Source: Variovorax sp. TBS-050B
GTDB taxonomy: Bacteria > Pseudomonadota > Gammaproteobacteria > Burkholderiales > Burkholderiaceae_C
Direction of reading: 5' to 3'
Length of the DNA: 64,000 nucleotides
Assembly: GCF_029893635.1 (NCBI RefSeq)
Contig: NZ_JARXYR010000002.1
Span: forward strand, 4,005,001-4,069,000
This document shows positions 49,971-63,415 of this stretch, in pieces (within the stretch, counting starts at the first letter, position 1; every line of letters begins with the position of its first letter). The notes under the pieces are model-generated. The model ran no database searches. It had not been told where the DNA came from and worked only from the letters and a program-made list of their open reading frames with translations. A program made the position numbers and the translations under genes.

Positions 49971-50891
49971 TCAGTGGGCGCCCGGCAGCACCTCGTCGGG
50001 CGCGGGCGTGCGGCGTGCCCGCAGCGCCAGCAGCTCGTTGAACACCAGCGCGCCGATCACCAGCGCCCCGCCCGTCAGCACGCTCAGGGCCGGCTGCTCG
50101 CCCGCGCCGATCCAGGCCAGCGCGATGCCGAAGATCACCTCGAGCAGCGCCAGCAGCGCGACCTCGGGCGCCTTGAGCACCCGCGCGCACAGCACCGAGA
50201 GCACGCAGGGAATCGCCAGCTGGAACACGCCGAGGAAGGCCAGCAGGCCGAGATCGCGCGTGCTCGCCTGGAACGGCAGCGACAGCGGCAGCGTGACCAG
50301 CGTGCTGAGCACGGCACCGATCAGCACCGCGGGCACCAGGTCGACCTCGTTGCCCTGGGCGTGGGCATGCTGCACCACGGTCCAGTTGGTCGCGCCCGCG
50401 ATCGGCACGCACAGCGCCACCAGCGTGCCGAGCAGCCAGTCGCCGCCCGCGCCGCCCGCGAGCCGCGAGCCGTACATCCAGGCGATGCCGAGCCCGGCCA
50501 CCAGGATCGCGATCCAGGTGCGTGCGGGCAGCCGGTGGCCGATGAAGAAGCGCGCTGCGAGCGCGGTGAACAGCGGCCCGAGCGACAGCGTGACCAGCAC
50601 GCTCGCCGTCGATGCCAGCGTGAGCGCCACCATGAAGGCCGTGAACATCACGGTCCAGCAGGCGCCGGAGATCCAGAGCGCACGGCCGCCGTGGCGGATC
50701 TGCGCGAACACGGCCGGACCGCGCCAGACCGGCAGGATCACCAGCAGCGCGAGCATCGTGAAGAAGCTGCGCCAGAAAGTGACCTCGAAGCTGTGGGCCT
50801 GCGTCAGATGCCGCGTGACCACGCCCGCCGTCCCCCACATCAGGGTGACGGCGACCATCAGCCACACGGCGGCGCCGTGCGTCAGGCGCAT
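49971..50891 (-). CDS. EamA/DMT-family transporter
   Basis: A 306-residue inner-membrane protein with about ten hydrophobic helices in two EamA repeats. The first opens MVAVTLMWGTAGVVTRHL, the second carries GVFQLAIPCVLSVLCARVLKAPEVALLALLEVIFG, both typical of drug/metabolite exporters. The substrate cannot be inferred. It follows typA by 16 bases and may be cotranscribed at the end of the translation operon. Confidence 0.9.
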   Translation of the reverse strand: MRLTHGAAVWLMVAVTLMWGTAGVVTRHLTQAHSFEVTFWRSFFTMLALLVILPVWRGPAVFAQIRHGGRALWISGACWTVMFTAFMVALTLASTASVLVTLSLGPLFTALAARFFIGHRLPARTWIAILVAGLGIAWMYGSRLAGGAGGDWLLGTLVALCVPIAGATNWTVVQHAHAQGNEVDLVPAVLIGAVLSTLVTLPLSLPFQASTRDLGLLAFLGVFQLAIPCVLSVLCARVLKAPEVALLALLEVIFGIALAWIGAGEQPALSVLTGGALVIGALVFNELLALRARRTPAPDEVLPGAH

Positions 50892-50907
50892 CGCAGGCCC
50901 GCCACGA

Positions 50908-52746
50908 TCAGGCGGCCGTTTCGCGGCTCGCCCGCTTGCGCTCGTGCTCCTTCAGGAAGCGCTTGCGCAGGCGCACGCTCTTGGGCGTGATCTCGACCAG
51001 CTCGTCGTCCTCGATGAATTCCACGCCGTATTCGAGCGTGAGTTCGATCGGCGGCGTGATCTTGATCGCGTCTTCCTTGCCCGAGACGCGGAAGTTCGTC
51101 AGCTGCTTGGTGCGCGTGGCGTTCACCACCAGGTCGTTGTCGCGGCTGTGGATGCCGACGATCATGCCTTCGTACACCGGATCGTTGGCCTTCACGAACA
51201 TGCGGCCGCGGTCGTCGAGCTTGCCGAGCGCATAGGTGAAGATTTCGCCGTCGTCCATCGAGATCAGCACGCCGTTCTTGCGGCCGCCGATGTCGCCCTT
51301 GTGCGGCTCGTAGCTGTCGAAGATGTTGCTGATGAGGCCCGAGCCGCGCGTCAGGTTCAGGAATTCGTTGGTGAAGCCGATCAGGCCCCGCGCCGGAATG
51401 CGGTATTCGAGGCGCACGCGGCCGCGGCCGTCCGGTTCCATGTTGACGAGCTCGCCCTTGCGCTCGCCGAGCGCCTGCATCACGCCGCCCTGGTGGGCTT
51501 CCTCGATGTCGGCCGTGACGAGCTCGATCGGCTCGTGCTTCTCGCCGTCGATGGTGCGGAACACCACGCGCGGCTTCGACACTGCCATCTCATAGCCTTC
51601 GCGGCGCATGTTCTCCAGCAGGATGGTCAGGTGCAGTTCGCCGCGACCCATCACTTCGAACACGCCTTCCTCGTCGGTCTCGTTCACGCGCAGCGCCACG
51701 TTGTGCTGCAGTTCCTTCTGCAGCCGGTCCCAGATCTGGCGGCTGGTGACGAACTTGCCTTCGCGGCCGGCCAGCGGGCTGGTGTTGACGCAGAAGTTCA
51801 TCGTCAGCGTGGGCTCGTCGACCTTGAGCATCGGCAGCGGCGCCGGGTTGGCCGGATCGGTCACGGTCACGCCGATGCCGATGTCGGCGATGCCGTTGAT
51901 CAGCACGATCTCGCCCGGGCCGGCTTCGGTGGCCTGCACGCGGTCCAGGCCCTGGAAGGTCAGCACCTGGTTGACGCGACCCTTCACGGACTTGCCGTCC
52001 GGGCCTTCCATCACCAGCACGTCCATCATGGGCTTGAGCGTGCCCTGGCTGATGCGGCCCACGCCGATGCGGCCCACGAAGGTGGAGAAGTCGAGCGCCG
52101 AGATCTGCAGCTGCAGCGGCGCATCGGGATCGCCCTTCTGCGACGGCACGTGCTTCAGGATGGTGTCGAACAGCGCCGACATGTCGGGGCCCCACTGCTC
52201 GCCGGGCGCGCCCTCTTCCATCGAGGACCAGCCGTTGATGCCCGAGGCGTACACCACGGGAAAGTCGAGCTGCTCGTCGGTGGCGCCGAGCTTGTCGAAC
52301 AGGTCGAAGGCGGCATTCACCACCTTGTCGGGATTGGCGCCCGGCTTGTCGACCTTGTTCACCACCACGATCGGCTTCAGGCCCAGGGCCAGCGCCTTCT
52401 TGGTCACGAAGCGCGTCTGCGGCATCGGGCCTTCCTGCGCGTCGATCAGCAGCAGCACGCCGTCGACCATGCTCAGCGCACGCTCCACTTCGCCGCCGAA
52501 GTCCGCGTGGCCGGGGGTGTCGACGATGTTGATGTGCGTGCCCTTCCAGCTCACGGCGCAGTTCTTCGCCAGGATCGTGATGCCGCGTTCCTTTTCGATC
52601 GCGTTGTTGTCCATCACGGTGTCGACCACCTTCTCGTGTTCGGCGAAGGTGCCCGACTGGCGCAGCAACTGGTCCACCATCGTGGTCTTGCCATGGTCCA
52701 CGTGGGCAATGATGGCGATATTGCGGATTTGCTTGTTGGTACTCAT
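50908..52746 (-). CDS. typA: Ribosome-associated GTPase TypA/BipA
   Basis: A 612-residue translational GTPase. G1 is [15 protein letters not shown]3 [15 protein letters not shown]4 NKVDKPGA; the EF-G-like domains and the TypA-specific C-terminus ([21 protein letters not shown] ... [15 protein letters not shown]) are complete. It assists 50S biogenesis at low temperature and stress adaptation. Its start overlaps the truB stop as ATGA. Confidence 0.96.
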   Translation of the reverse strand: MSTNKQIRNIAIIAHVDHGKTTMVDQLLRQSGTFAEHEKVVDTVMDNNAIEKERGITILAKNCAVSWKGTHINIVDTPGHADFGGEVERALSMVDGVLLLIDAQEGPMPQTRFVTKKALALGLKPIVVVNKVDKPGANPDKVVNAAFDLFDKLGATDEQLDFPVVYASGINGWSSMEEGAPGEQWGPDMSALFDTILKHVPSQKGDPDAPLQLQISALDFSTFVGRIGVGRISQGTLKPMMDVLVMEGPDGKSVKGRVNQVLTFQGLDRVQATEAGPGEIVLINGIADIGIGVTVTDPANPAPLPMLKVDEPTLTMNFCVNTSPLAGREGKFVTSRQIWDRLQKELQHNVALRVNETDEEGVFEVMGRGELHLTILLENMRREGYEMAVSKPRVVFRTIDGEKHEPIELVTADIEEAHQGGVMQALGERKGELVNMEPDGRGRVRLEYRIPARGLIGFTNEFLNLTRGSGLISNIFDSYEPHKGDIGGRKNGVLISMDDGEIFTYALGKLDDRGRMFVKANDPVYEGMIVGIHSRDNDLVVNATRTKQLTNFRVSGKEDAIKITPPIELTLEYGVEFIEDDELVEITPKSVRLRKRFLKEHERKRASRETAA

Positions 52747-53699
52747 GGTGTCGCTTCGGTCTGTTGTGCGTTCAAAAGAATTTGCTGGATTTCGATGGGG
52801 TTCAGCAAGCGCCCCGGGATCAGTTCGTTGGCCGTGACATGGGCCGTGCCCAGGAAGGCCGGCGGCGCGGTGCCGAACACCGCCACCTGCGCGGCGTCGG
52901 CCCAGTCGCCGCGGCGGCGCAGCCCCGAAAGAAAGCGTGCCGCATCTTCCGTGCCGAGCGTGACGCGGCTGTGGCCGTCCACCAGCGACTCGGCCGGCAG
53001 CAGCCGGGCCAGGCGTTCGTCCTCGTCCATGGCTTCGAGCGCCTCGAGCGTGACGCACTGCGCCTCCACGAAGCCGCCGGTGGCGGTGCGGCGCAGCGCG
53101 CGCAGATGCGCACCGCAGCCGAGCGCCTCGCCGATGTCCTCGCCGAGCGTGCGGATGTAGGTGCCCTTGCTCACGGTGGCGACGATGCGCACTTCGGCAT
53201 CGCCGGTGCGTTCGAGCCGCAGCGCGTGGATCACCACGTCGCGCGGCGCGCGTTCGACCTCCACGCCTTCGCGCGCGTATTCGTACAGCGCCTTGCCGTC
53301 CTTCTTGAGCGCGCTGTGCATCGGCGGCACCTGCCGGATCGGGCCGGTGAACCGTGCCTCGACGCGTGCCAGGTCGTCGGCCGTGACCTGCACCGGACGC
53401 TCGGCGATCACCTCGCCCTCGGCGTCACCGGTGGCGGTGCGCACACCCAGGCGGGCCGTGGCCTCGTAGGTCTTGTCGGCGTCGAGGTGCAGCTGGCTGA
53501 ACTTGGTGGCCGCGCCGAAGCACAGCGGCAGCACGCCGGTGGCGAGCGGGTCGAGCGTGCCGGTGTGGCCCGCCTTCTCGGCGCGCAGCAGCCACTTGGC
53601 CTTCTGCAACGCCTGGTTGCTGGAAAGTCCGAGCGGTTTGTCGAGCAGCAACACCCCATGCACAGGGCGCCGCTGCACCCGTGTGCGTGGCGCGTTCAT
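52743..53699 (-). CDS. truB: tRNA pseudouridine(55) synthase TruB
   Basis: A 318-residue enzyme making pseudouridine 55 in the T loop of tRNA. The N-terminal [22 protein letters not shown], the catalytic Asp in [15 protein letters not shown] and [10 protein letters not shown] are typical; the C-terminal part is a PUA-like domain. It lies two bases after rbfA and overlaps typA. Confidence 0.96.
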   Translation of the reverse strand: MNAPRTRVQRRPVHGVLLLDKPLGLSSNQALQKAKWLLRAEKAGHTGTLDPLATGVLPLCFGAATKFSQLHLDADKTYEATARLGVRTATGDAEGEVIAERPVQVTADDLARVEARFTGPIRQVPPMHSALKKDGKALYEYAREGVEVERAPRDVVIHALRLERTGDAEVRIVATVSKGTYIRTLGEDIGEALGCGAHLRALRRTATGGFVEAQCVTLEALEAMDEDERLARLLPAESLVDGHSRVTLGTEDAARFLSGLRRRGDWADAAQVAVFGTAPPAFLGTAHVTANELIPGRLLNPIEIQQILLNAQQTEATP

Positions 53700-53701
53700 C
53701 G

Positions 53702-54073
53702 TCAGTCGTCTTTCGAACGCGAAGCGACGGCCTGCGCGATGAGCGCATTCATGTCGGCCGCACGCTCGGTGGTGCGGTCGAACAGGAAGTGCAGCGTGGG
53801 CACGGTGTGGATGTGCAGGCGCTTGAACAGCCCGTTGCGCAGGAAGCCCGCGGCCTGGTTGAGCGCCTCGGTGGTCTCGGCCACGTCGCCGGTGAGCAGG
53901 CTGAAGAACACCTTCGCATGCGCATAGTCGGGCGTGACCTCGACCGCCTGGATCGTGACCATGCCCACGCGCGGATCCTTCAACTCGCGCGCGATCAGCT
54001 CCGTCAGATCACGCTGGATCTGATCGGCGACCTTGAAGGCGCGGTTGGGGGCGGCGGCTTTTCTCTTGGGCAT
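53702..54073 (-). CDS. rbfA: 30S ribosome-binding factor RbfA
   Basis: A 123-residue cold-shock ribosome maturation factor, KH-like fold: [51 protein letters not shown] is unmistakable. It precedes truB by two bases. A 143-base gap with a long inverted repeat separates it from infB. Confidence 0.95.
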   Translation of the reverse strand: MPKRKAAAPNRAFKVADQIQRDLTELIARELKDPRVGMVTIQAVEVTPDYAHAKVFFSLLTGDVAETTEALNQAAGFLRNGLFKRLHIHTVPTLHFLFDRTTERAADMNALIAQAVASRSKDD

Positions 54074-54103
54074 GTGAGGAATGCGGGAGCGGAAACGGGT
54101 TCA

Positions 54104-54205
54104 GAACGCAGAGGCCGCGAAAGTTGCGCAGAGATCGCGAAAGGAAGGCAAAAGAACTTTTTCTTCTTCCGCGACTTCTGCGAAATCTTTGCGACTTCTG
54201 CGTTC
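54104..54205. repeat. Long imperfect inverted repeat between infB and rbfA
   Basis: Two arms of about 45 bases (starting GAACGCAGAG at 54104 and ending CTTCTGCGTTC at 54205) are imperfect reverse complements around an A/T-rich centre (AAAAGAACTTTTTCTTC). Both arms contain repeated CGCAGA and CGCGAAAG-type units. The whole could fold into one long hairpin in the operon mRNA. The pattern resembles mobile palindromic repeats seen in other proteobacterial genomes. Confidence 0.82.
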
Positions 54206-54216
54206 GGCTGCCCGTA

Positions 54217-57177
<2,961 letters not shown>

Positions 57178-57201
57178 ATTGGTTTCGTGCCTCCATGACC
57201 G

Positions 57202-58686
57202 TCACTCTTGGCCGGCGAACCAGTGTTCGCGGGCTTTCAAGATGAGGGCTTTGGCGTCATCGGCGCTGTGGCCGGTGATCTCGGTGAGTTCATCGACCGC
57301 GAGGTCGGCCAGGTCGTCACGGGTGTGCACACCCGCCTCGGCCAGCTTGGGAATCAGCTCGGGGTCCAGGCCTTCGAGGTCGCGCAGATTCTGCGAGACG
57401 GTCTCGACGCCCTCTTCCTTGGCGATTTCCATGGTCAGCAGCGCATCCTTGGCGCGCGAACGAAGCTCGTTGATGGTGTCTTCGTCGAAAGCCTCGATCT
57501 CCAGCATTTCGGAGATCGGCACGTAGGCCACTTCCTCGAGGCTGGTGAAGCCCTCGGAAATGAGGATGTCGGCGATTTCCTCGTCGACGTCGAGCTTTTC
57601 CATGAAGAGCCGGCGGCTGGCGTCGGTTTCGCTCGCCTGCTTCTGGGCCGACTCGTTGGCGTCCATGATGTTGATCTTCCAGCCCGTGAGCTCGGAAGCG
57701 AGGCGCACGTTCTGGCCGCCGCGGCCGATGGCGATCGCGAGGTTCTCCTCGTCGACCACCACGTCCATGGCGTGCTTCTCCTCGTCGACCACGATCGACG
57801 ACACGTTGGCCGGCGCGAGCGCACCGATCACGAACTGGGCCGGGTCCTCGCTCCAGAGCACGATGTCGACGCGCTCGCCCGCGAGTTCGTTGGTCACGGC
57901 GTTCACGCGGGTGCCGCGCACGCCGACGCAGGTGCCGATCGGGTCGACCCGCTTGTCGTGCGAGAGCACGGCGATCTTGGCGCGCGAGCCGGGGTCGCGG
58001 GCGCAGCTCTTGATCTCGAGCAGGCCCTGCTCGATCTCGGGCACTTCCTGGCGGAACAGCTCGATCATGAACTCGGGCGCCGCGCGCGACAGGATGATCG
58101 GCGCGCCGCGCAGCGTCAGGTCGACCTCCATGATCATGGCGCGCACGCGGTCTCCGTTGCGCAGGTTTTCCTTGGCGATCATCTCGCTGCGGCGCAGGCG
58201 CCCTTCGACGCGGCCGGCCTCCACGATGATGTCGCCCTTGTCGAGGCGCTTGACGGTGCCGACGAAGATCTTGTCGCCGCGCGACATGAAGTCGTTGAGC
58301 AGCATCTCGCGCTCCGCATCGCGGATCTTCTGCAGGATGACCTGCTTGGCCGCCATCGCGCCGATCCGGCCGATCGGCACGGACTCGACCGCTTCCTCGA
58401 TGTACTCGTCGACCTCGATGTCGGGCATTTCCTCGCGCGCCTCGAACAGCAGGATCTCCTGGTCGGGCAGCTGCAGGCCGGCCTCGTCGGGGACGACGTG
58501 CCAGCGGCGGAAGGTTTCATAGTCGCCGCTCTCGCGGTCGACCGAGACGCGGATGTCCACGTCGCCCTGGTGGAGCTTCTTGGTGGCTTGCGCCAGCGCG
58601 GATTCGACCGCGCCGAAGACCACGTCGCGCTCGACGTTCTTCTCGCGCGAGATCGCATCCACCAACATCAACATTTCGCGATTCAT
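57202..58686 (-). CDS. nusA: Transcription termination/antitermination factor NusA
   Basis: A 494-residue protein with N-terminal RNA polymerase-binding domain, S1 domain ([21 protein letters not shown]), two KH domains ([38 protein letters not shown]) and two C-terminal acidic repeats (about 360-490) as in E. coli. It modulates pausing, termination and antitermination. Start [13 protein letters not shown] is standard; it lies 16 bases after rimP. Confidence 0.97.
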   Translation of the reverse strand: MNREMLMLVDAISREKNVERDVVFGAVESALAQATKKLHQGDVDIRVSVDRESGDYETFRRWHVVPDEAGLQLPDQEILLFEAREEMPDIEVDEYIEEAVESVPIGRIGAMAAKQVILQKIRDAEREMLLNDFMSRGDKIFVGTVKRLDKGDIIVEAGRVEGRLRRSEMIAKENLRNGDRVRAMIMEVDLTLRGAPIILSRAAPEFMIELFRQEVPEIEQGLLEIKSCARDPGSRAKIAVLSHDKRVDPIGTCVGVRGTRVNAVTNELAGERVDIVLWSEDPAQFVIGALAPANVSSIVVDEEKHAMDVVVDEENLAIAIGRGGQNVRLASELTGWKINIMDANESAQKQASETDASRRLFMEKLDVDEEIADILISEGFTSLEEVAYVPISEMLEIEAFDEDTINELRSRAKDALLTMEIAKEEGVETVSQNLRDLEGLDPELIPKLAEAGVHTRDDLADLAVDELTEITGHSADDAKALILKAREHWFAGQE

Positions 58687-58702
58687 GCCACCACTCCTTC
58701 AG

Positions 58703-59347
58703 TCAGTCCGGAACGTTCGCCGTTCCGTCATCAATATCCGAAAAACCCGGCTGGGTTTTGTTGGCCCTGCGGCCCTTGAAATCCACGATCGGCGCGAGCC
58801 GCGCCTCGCGCAGCTCGTCCAGCGTGAAGCCGAGCGCATGCAGCGGTGCAGGCGCGCGCTTCTTGCTCACTTTTTGTCCTGGCTTGGGCTCGGGCGCATC
58901 GCTCCAGACGATCTGCCAGCCCGCGGCACCGTCGGCCGCCTCGACACGCTCGAGCGTGCCGCGAAACTTCTTGCGGTTGGCATTCACCTGCCCTGCCGCC
59001 GCGGCACCCATGGGCGCCTTGAGCGTGATGTCGATCACCTCGCCGACGAAACGCTCGAAATCCTGCGCATTGCGAAGCGGGCGGTCAATACCCGGCGAGG
59101 AAACCTCGAGCCGCTTGTAATCGACGCCGTCCACCTCGAGCGCGAACTGCAATTGCCGCGTGACCTTCTCGCAGTCCTCGACCGTCACGAAGGGTTCGGG
59201 CACGCCGGCCGCGGCAGCTTCGGAGGTGGGGGCTTTCCAGGGCAAATCAATCGTCACGCGCAGCAATCCCCCGGCCGAGCGTTCGATCTCGACCAGGTCG
59301 TAGCCGAGTCCGGCAACGGTTTGTTCCACTGTCTGCTGCAATGCCAC
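58703..59347 (-). CDS. rimP: Ribosome maturation factor RimP
   Basis: A 214-residue 30S maturation factor. MALQQTVEQTVAGLGYDLVEIERSAGGLLRVTIDLP, then VTVEDCEKVTRQLQFALEVDGVDYKRLEVSSPGIDRPL are the family hallmarks. A basic C-terminal tail (about 160-214, with KVSKKRAPAPLH and FKGRRANKTQPGFSDID) is longer than in E. coli, as in other Burkholderiales. It is first in rimP-nusA-infB-rbfA-truB-typA. Confidence 0.94.
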   Translation of the reverse strand: MALQQTVEQTVAGLGYDLVEIERSAGGLLRVTIDLPWKAPTSEAAAAGVPEPFVTVEDCEKVTRQLQFALEVDGVDYKRLEVSSPGIDRPLRNAQDFERFVGEVIDITLKAPMGAAAAGQVNANRKKFRGTLERVEAADGAAGWQIVWSDAPEPKPGQKVSKKRAPAPLHALGFTLDELREARLAPIVDFKGRRANKTQPGFSDIDDGTANVPD

Positions 59348-59427
59348 GTGTTCGAAGACGCCTTGTAAAAATGCTTATGCGCGCCACCCGCCCGCCACGG
59401 GTGCCACGCATTGAAATTGGATAGACC

Positions 59428-59459
59428 AAAAAAAACGGGCGGTTGGTACCCGCCCGTTT
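59428..59459 (-). terminator. Intrinsic terminator in the rimP upstream gap
   Basis: Read on the minus strand, AAACGGGCGG-N7-CCGCCCGTTT is a ten-base stem ending in eight T residues. It ends leftward transcripts from the MFS gene (stop 59517). Because a -10-like TATAAT (59480-59475) lies upstream of it, it could also act as an attenuator for rimP. Confidence 0.85.
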
Positions 59460-59474
59460 GGTCGTGAGCCTCGA

Positions 59475-59480
59475 ATTATA
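59475..59480 (-). promoter_or_regulatory. -10 element TATAAT upstream of rimP
   Basis: A perfect TATAAT on the minus strand, within an AT-rich stretch unusual for this genome, 128 bases before the rimP ATG. The -35 is weak (TTCATT at about 17 bases). A transcript from here would cross the terminator at 59428-59459 before reaching rimP. Confidence 0.45.
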
Positions 59481-59516
59481 TGCTATTCCCGAGATAAATG
59501 AAGGGGCAGCCGCGGC

Positions 59517-60716
59517 TCAAGATGCCTGCCGCACCCGGGATCTGGACCAGACCAGCGCGAACAGGGCCGCGCCGAGGGCCAGCGCCCCGGCCGCCACCAG
59601 CAGCGGCAGCTCGAAGGAGCCGGTGCGCTGGGCCAGCGGCGCCGCGAAAAGCGGCCCGATGATCTGCCCCACCCCGTAGGACGCCGTGGCGTAGCCGATC
59701 AGCCCCGCCGCGGCATTGCCGCGCAGGCGGCGGGCGTCCCGCATCGCGAAAAGCGTGATCGCGGTGAACGGCATGCCGAGCAGCAGGCTGCCGAGCGCGA
59801 AGCCCCCGATCGTCGGCCACGCCACCGACAGCACCACGCCGAGCGCCTGCAGCGCGTACGCCACCGCCAGCAGCAGCCGGTTGTCCCAGTGCATGGGCGC
59901 CCGTGCGCCGATCAGCGCGCCGGGAATGATCGCCAGGCCGAACAGCGGCCAGAAATAGTCCGGCCAGACCGAACCGGGCAGCGCCTGGCGCGCGATCACC
60001 GGCAGGAAGGTGGCGGTGATGATGTAGCCGAAGCCGGCCAGGCCGTAGAGCGCCACGAGCCAGATCGCATCGCTGCGCGCACTGTCGGAGGCCGTCGGAC
60101 GCGGCGTCGCCGCGGGCGCGCCCCCCGCCGCACCGGCCGCGGGCGCCTCGCCGTCGTCGAAGATGCGCCAGATCACCGCCACCAGCACCGCCGCGAGCAC
60201 GCCCAGGCCGATCCAGCCCGCTTCCGAGCCCCAGCGCCCCAGCGCGCCGCCCAGCAGGCCGGTCATCGCGATGCCGATGCCCGGGCCGGTGTAGATCACG
60301 CCGGCCAGCGCCGGGGAATGGGTTTCCGCCAGCCGCCGCAGTCCCCAGCCCGAGGCGAACACGAACACCCAGGCGCTCATCACCCCGGCCGCGGTGCGCA
60401 GCACGCCCCAGCTCGCGAAGCTGTGGAGCACCCCCATGCCGACCAGCAGCAGGGCCGTGGCGACGAGGCCGCCGCGCACCATGCGCTTGGCGGAGATGCC
60501 GATCGCGGCACAGCTGACGGCGCCGAGGAAGTAGCCGAGGTAGTTGAGCGAAGCGAGCAGCCCGCCGCCCGCGAGTTCGAGCTTGCCCTCGTGCAGCATG
60601 ATCGGCAGCATGGGCGTGAACGCGAAGCGCCCCAGCCCCATGGCCACCGCCAAGGTCACCATGCAGGCCAGCGCCGCGCGCCAGGCACCGCGCCGTCCTT
60701 GTCCGTTCTGCGACAT
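59517..60716 (-). CDS. YbfB/YjiJ-family MFS transporter
   Basis: A 399-residue inner-membrane protein with about twelve helices. MVTLAVAMGLGRFAFTPMLPIML near the N-terminus is diagnostic of the YbfB/YjiJ group; GLLASLNYLGYFLGA and YGVGQIIGPLFAAPLA also fit. A short hydrophilic Ala/Pro insert lies in the central loop (about 192-212). Substrate unknown. It lies 18 bases after the ABC ATPase gene and ends at a terminator. Confidence 0.92.
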   Translation of the reverse strand: MSQNGQGRRGAWRAALACMVTLAVAMGLGRFAFTPMLPIMLHEGKLELAGGGLLASLNYLGYFLGAVSCAAIGISAKRMVRGGLVATALLLVGMGVLHSFASWGVLRTAAGVMSAWVFVFASGWGLRRLAETHSPALAGVIYTGPGIGIAMTGLLGGALGRWGSEAGWIGLGVLAAVLVAVIWRIFDDGEAPAAGAAGGAPAATPRPTASDSARSDAIWLVALYGLAGFGYIITATFLPVIARQALPGSVWPDYFWPLFGLAIIPGALIGARAPMHWDNRLLLAVAYALQALGVVLSVAWPTIGGFALGSLLLGMPFTAITLFAMRDARRLRGNAAAGLIGYATASYGVGQIIGPLFAAPLAQRTGSFELPLLVAAGALALGAALFALVWSRSRVRQAS

Positions 60717-60734
60717 CTTTGGAGTTCTTCTTTT

Positions 60735-62375
60735 CTATTCCAGCAACGCGGCGGCCACCAGCTTGCGCGTGTAGGGATGCGCGGGCGCGTCGAGCACGCG
60801 TTCGACCGGCCCGGCTTCGAGGATGGCGCCGTCCTTCATCACGATGACCTGGTGCGCCATGGCCCGGATCACCTCGACGTCGTGCGTGATCAGCAGGTAG
60901 CTCAGTCCGCGTTCGCGCTGCAGGCGCTGGAGCAGACCGAGCACCTGTTTCTGGATCGTCACGTCGAGTGCGCTCGTGGGCTCGTCGAGCACCAGCAGCC
61001 GCGGGTCGACGATCAGCGCACGCGCGATCGCGAGCCGCTGGCGCTGCCCGCCCGAGAATTCGTGCGGATAGCGGTCGAGCAGCGCGGGAAACTGCGCCTC
61101 GCCGAGCCCCACGTCGGCCAGTGCCGCGAGCGCCCGTTCGCGGCGTTGCCGGCGGTCGAGCTCGGGGGCATGCACGCGCAGCCCCTCGCCGACGATCTGC
61201 TCGATCGTCATGCGCGGCGACAGCGAGGAGAACGGGTCCTGGAACACCACCTGCATCAGGCGGCGCAGCGCGAGGTCGGCGTTGCGGCCGGCCGCCCAGC
61301 CCCTGCCGTCGACCGCGAGCGCGCCCTGGTGCTTCAGAAGGCCGAGCGCCGCCAGCGCCAGCGTCGACTTGCCCGAGCCGGACTCGCCGACCACGCCGAG
61401 CGTCTCGCCGGGCGCGATGCGGAAGTCTGCGCCCTGCACCGCGACGAACTCGCCCTTGCGGAACCAGCCCGCCACGCCGGGCCGCGGCACCGGATAGCTC
61501 ACGCGCAGGCCGGTGGCTTCGAGCAGCGGCCGCGCGCCAGCATCCGCCACGGGGGCGACCTGGCGCTCGGGATGGCTGTCGATCAGCTTGCGCGTGTAGG
61601 CATGCTGCGGCGCTTCGAAGACGGTTGCCACCGCGCCATGCTCGACGACGTGGCCGTTCTCCATCACGGCCACGCGGTCGGCGAAGCGGCGCACCAGGTT
61701 CAGGTCGTGCGTGATCAGCAGCACGGCCATGCCGTGGCGGCGCTGCAGATCGGCCAGCAGCTCGAGGATCTGGGCGCGCACGGTGACGTCGAGCGCGGTG
61801 GTCGGCTCGTCGGCCAGCAGCAGGCGCGGCTTGCAGGCCAGCGCCATGGCGATCATCGCGCGCTGCCGCTGCCCGCCCGAGAGCTGGTGCGGAAACGCCC
61901 TCGCCCGCCGCGCCGGCTCGGGAATGCCGGTGTCGGCGAGCAGTTGCACGGCGGCCTCCTGGGCGGCGCGCGGCGAGAGGCCTTCGTGCAGTTCGAGCAC
62001 CTCGGCGATCTGGTCGCCCACGGTGTAGAGCGCGTTGAGCGCGGTCATCGGCTCCTGGAAGATCATCGCGATCTCCTTGCCGCGGATGCCGCGCAGCTCG
62101 CGTTCCGGCAGCGACAGCAGGTCGCGCGGCGTCGAGCCCGGCGATGCGCCCGACAGGATCGCGCTGCCGGCCAGTTCGGCGTTCTGCGCCAGCCGCAGCA
62201 GCGACAGCGCCGTGACCGTCTTGCCGGAACCCGACTCGCCCACGAGCGCCAGCTTCTCGCCGGGCGCGATGTTGAGATCGATGCCGTGCACCACCGCCTT
62301 GCCGCCGAAGGCAACGCGCAGGCCGCGCACCTCCAGCAGCGAGGGTTCACCGGTGCCGAGTAGAGGCGCCGTCAT
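60735..62375 (-). CDS. yejF: Peptide ABC transporter ATPase with two fused nucleotide-binding domains (YejF-like)
   Basis: A 546-residue cytosolic protein with two complete ATPase domains. The first has [27 protein letters not shown] and [12 protein letters not shown]; the second (from about 295) has [27 protein letters not shown] and [12 protein letters not shown]. Fused ATPases are typical of the YejF type, which powers import of oligopeptides including microcin C. Its start overlaps the YejE-like permease as ATGA. Confidence 0.93.
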   Translation of the reverse strand: MTAPLLGTGEPSLLEVRGLRVAFGGKAVVHGIDLNIAPGEKLALVGESGSGKTVTALSLLRLAQNAELAGSAILSGASPGSTPRDLLSLPERELRGIRGKEIAMIFQEPMTALNALYTVGDQIAEVLELHEGLSPRAAQEAAVQLLADTGIPEPARRARAFPHQLSGGQRQRAMIAMALACKPRLLLADEPTTALDVTVRAQILELLADLQRRHGMAVLLITHDLNLVRRFADRVAVMENGHVVEHGAVATVFEAPQHAYTRKLIDSHPERQVAPVADAGARPLLEATGLRVSYPVPRPGVAGWFRKGEFVAVQGADFRIAPGETLGVVGESGSGKSTLALAALGLLKHQGALAVDGRGWAAGRNADLALRRLMQVVFQDPFSSLSPRMTIEQIVGEGLRVHAPELDRRQRRERALAALADVGLGEAQFPALLDRYPHEFSGGQRQRLAIARALIVDPRLLVLDEPTSALDVTIQKQVLGLLQRLQRERGLSYLLITHDVEVIRAMAHQVIVMKDGAILEAGPVERVLDAPAHPYTRKLVAAALLE

Positions 62376-63415
62376 TTCTCGGCCTTTCGCGGATCGAGCG
62401 CATCGCGCAGCGCGTCGCCCATGAAGGTCAGCAGCATCAGCGTGACCACCAGCACGCCGAAGGTGGACAGCGAGATCCACCAGGCGTCGATGTTGGCCTT
62501 GCCCTGGCTCAGCAGTTCGCCGAGCGACGGCGTGCCGGGCGGCACGCCCAGCCCGAGGAAGTCGAGCGAGGTCAGCGCGAGGATCGCCGCGCTCATGCGG
62601 AACGGCAGGAAGGTCACGACCGGCACCATGCTGTTGGGCAGGATGTGGCGCCACATGATCTGCAGGTTGCCCACGCCGAGCGCGCGCGCGGCGCGCACGT
62701 AGTCCATCTGGCGGTTGCGCAGGAACTCGGCGCGCACGTAGTCGGACAAACCCATCCAGCCGAACAGGCTCAGCAGGATCAGCAGCAGCGCGACGCTCGG
62801 CGAGAAGATGGCGCTGAAGATGATGAGCAGGTACAGCTCGGGCATCGATCCCCAGATCTCGATGAAACGCTGGAACGCGAGGTCGGTCTTGCCGCCGAAG
62901 AAGCCCTGGATCGCGCCGGTCGCGATGCCCAGCACCACGCCGATGGCAGTGAGCGCGAGCGCGAACAGCACGCTCACGCGAAACCCGTAGATCAGCTGGG
63001 CCAGCAGGTCGCGCCCGCGGTCGTCGGTGCCGAAGAGGTTGTCGCGCGACGGTGCGGCCGGGTTCGGCAACTTGGCAAAGTAGTTGAGCGTCTGCGGGCC
63101 GTAGGGGTTGGGCGCGTAGAGCGCCCAGTTGTCGCCGCTGGTGATGCGCTGGCGGATGAAGGGGTCGAGGTAGTCGGCCGGCGTTTCGAAGTCGCCGCCG
63201 AAGGTCTTCTCCGGGTAGTCGCGCAGCACCGGGAAGTAGGTCTGCCCCTCGTAGCGCACCACGAGCGGCTTGTCGGTGGAGAGCACTTCGGCGAACAGGC
63301 TCAGCACCACCAGGATGGAGAACAGCACCAGGCTCCAGAAGCCCAGCGGATTGCGGCGGAACCGGCGCCAGGCGCGGCGGCCGGGGCTCAGCGAAACAGG
63401 CGGCGCATCAATCAA
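62372..63415 (-). CDS. yejE: Peptide ABC transporter permease, YejE-like
   Basis: A 347-residue permease with six membrane helices. The large periplasmic loop near the N-terminus ([33 protein letters not shown]) is specific to YejE, distinguishing it from DppC/Opp[19 protein letters not shown] and the EAA loop [23 protein letters not shown] are present. It overlaps the YejB-like gene by eight bases. Confidence 0.94.
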   Translation of the reverse strand: MIDAPPVSLSPGRRAWRRFRRNPLGFWSLVLFSILVVLSLFAEVLSTDKPLVVRYEGQTYFPVLRDYPEKTFGGDFETPADYLDPFIRQRITSGDNWALYAPNPYGPQTLNYFAKLPNPAAPSRDNLFGTDDRGRDLLAQLIYGFRVSVLFALALTAIGVVLGIATGAIQGFFGGKTDLAFQRFIEIWGSMPELYLLIIFSAIFSPSVALLLILLSLFGWMGLSDYVRAEFLRNRQMDYVRAARALGVGNLQIMWRHILPNSMVPVVTFLPFRMSAAILALTSLDFLGLGVPPGTPSLGELLSQGKANIDAWWISLSTFGVLVVTLMLLTFMGDALRDALDPRKAEK

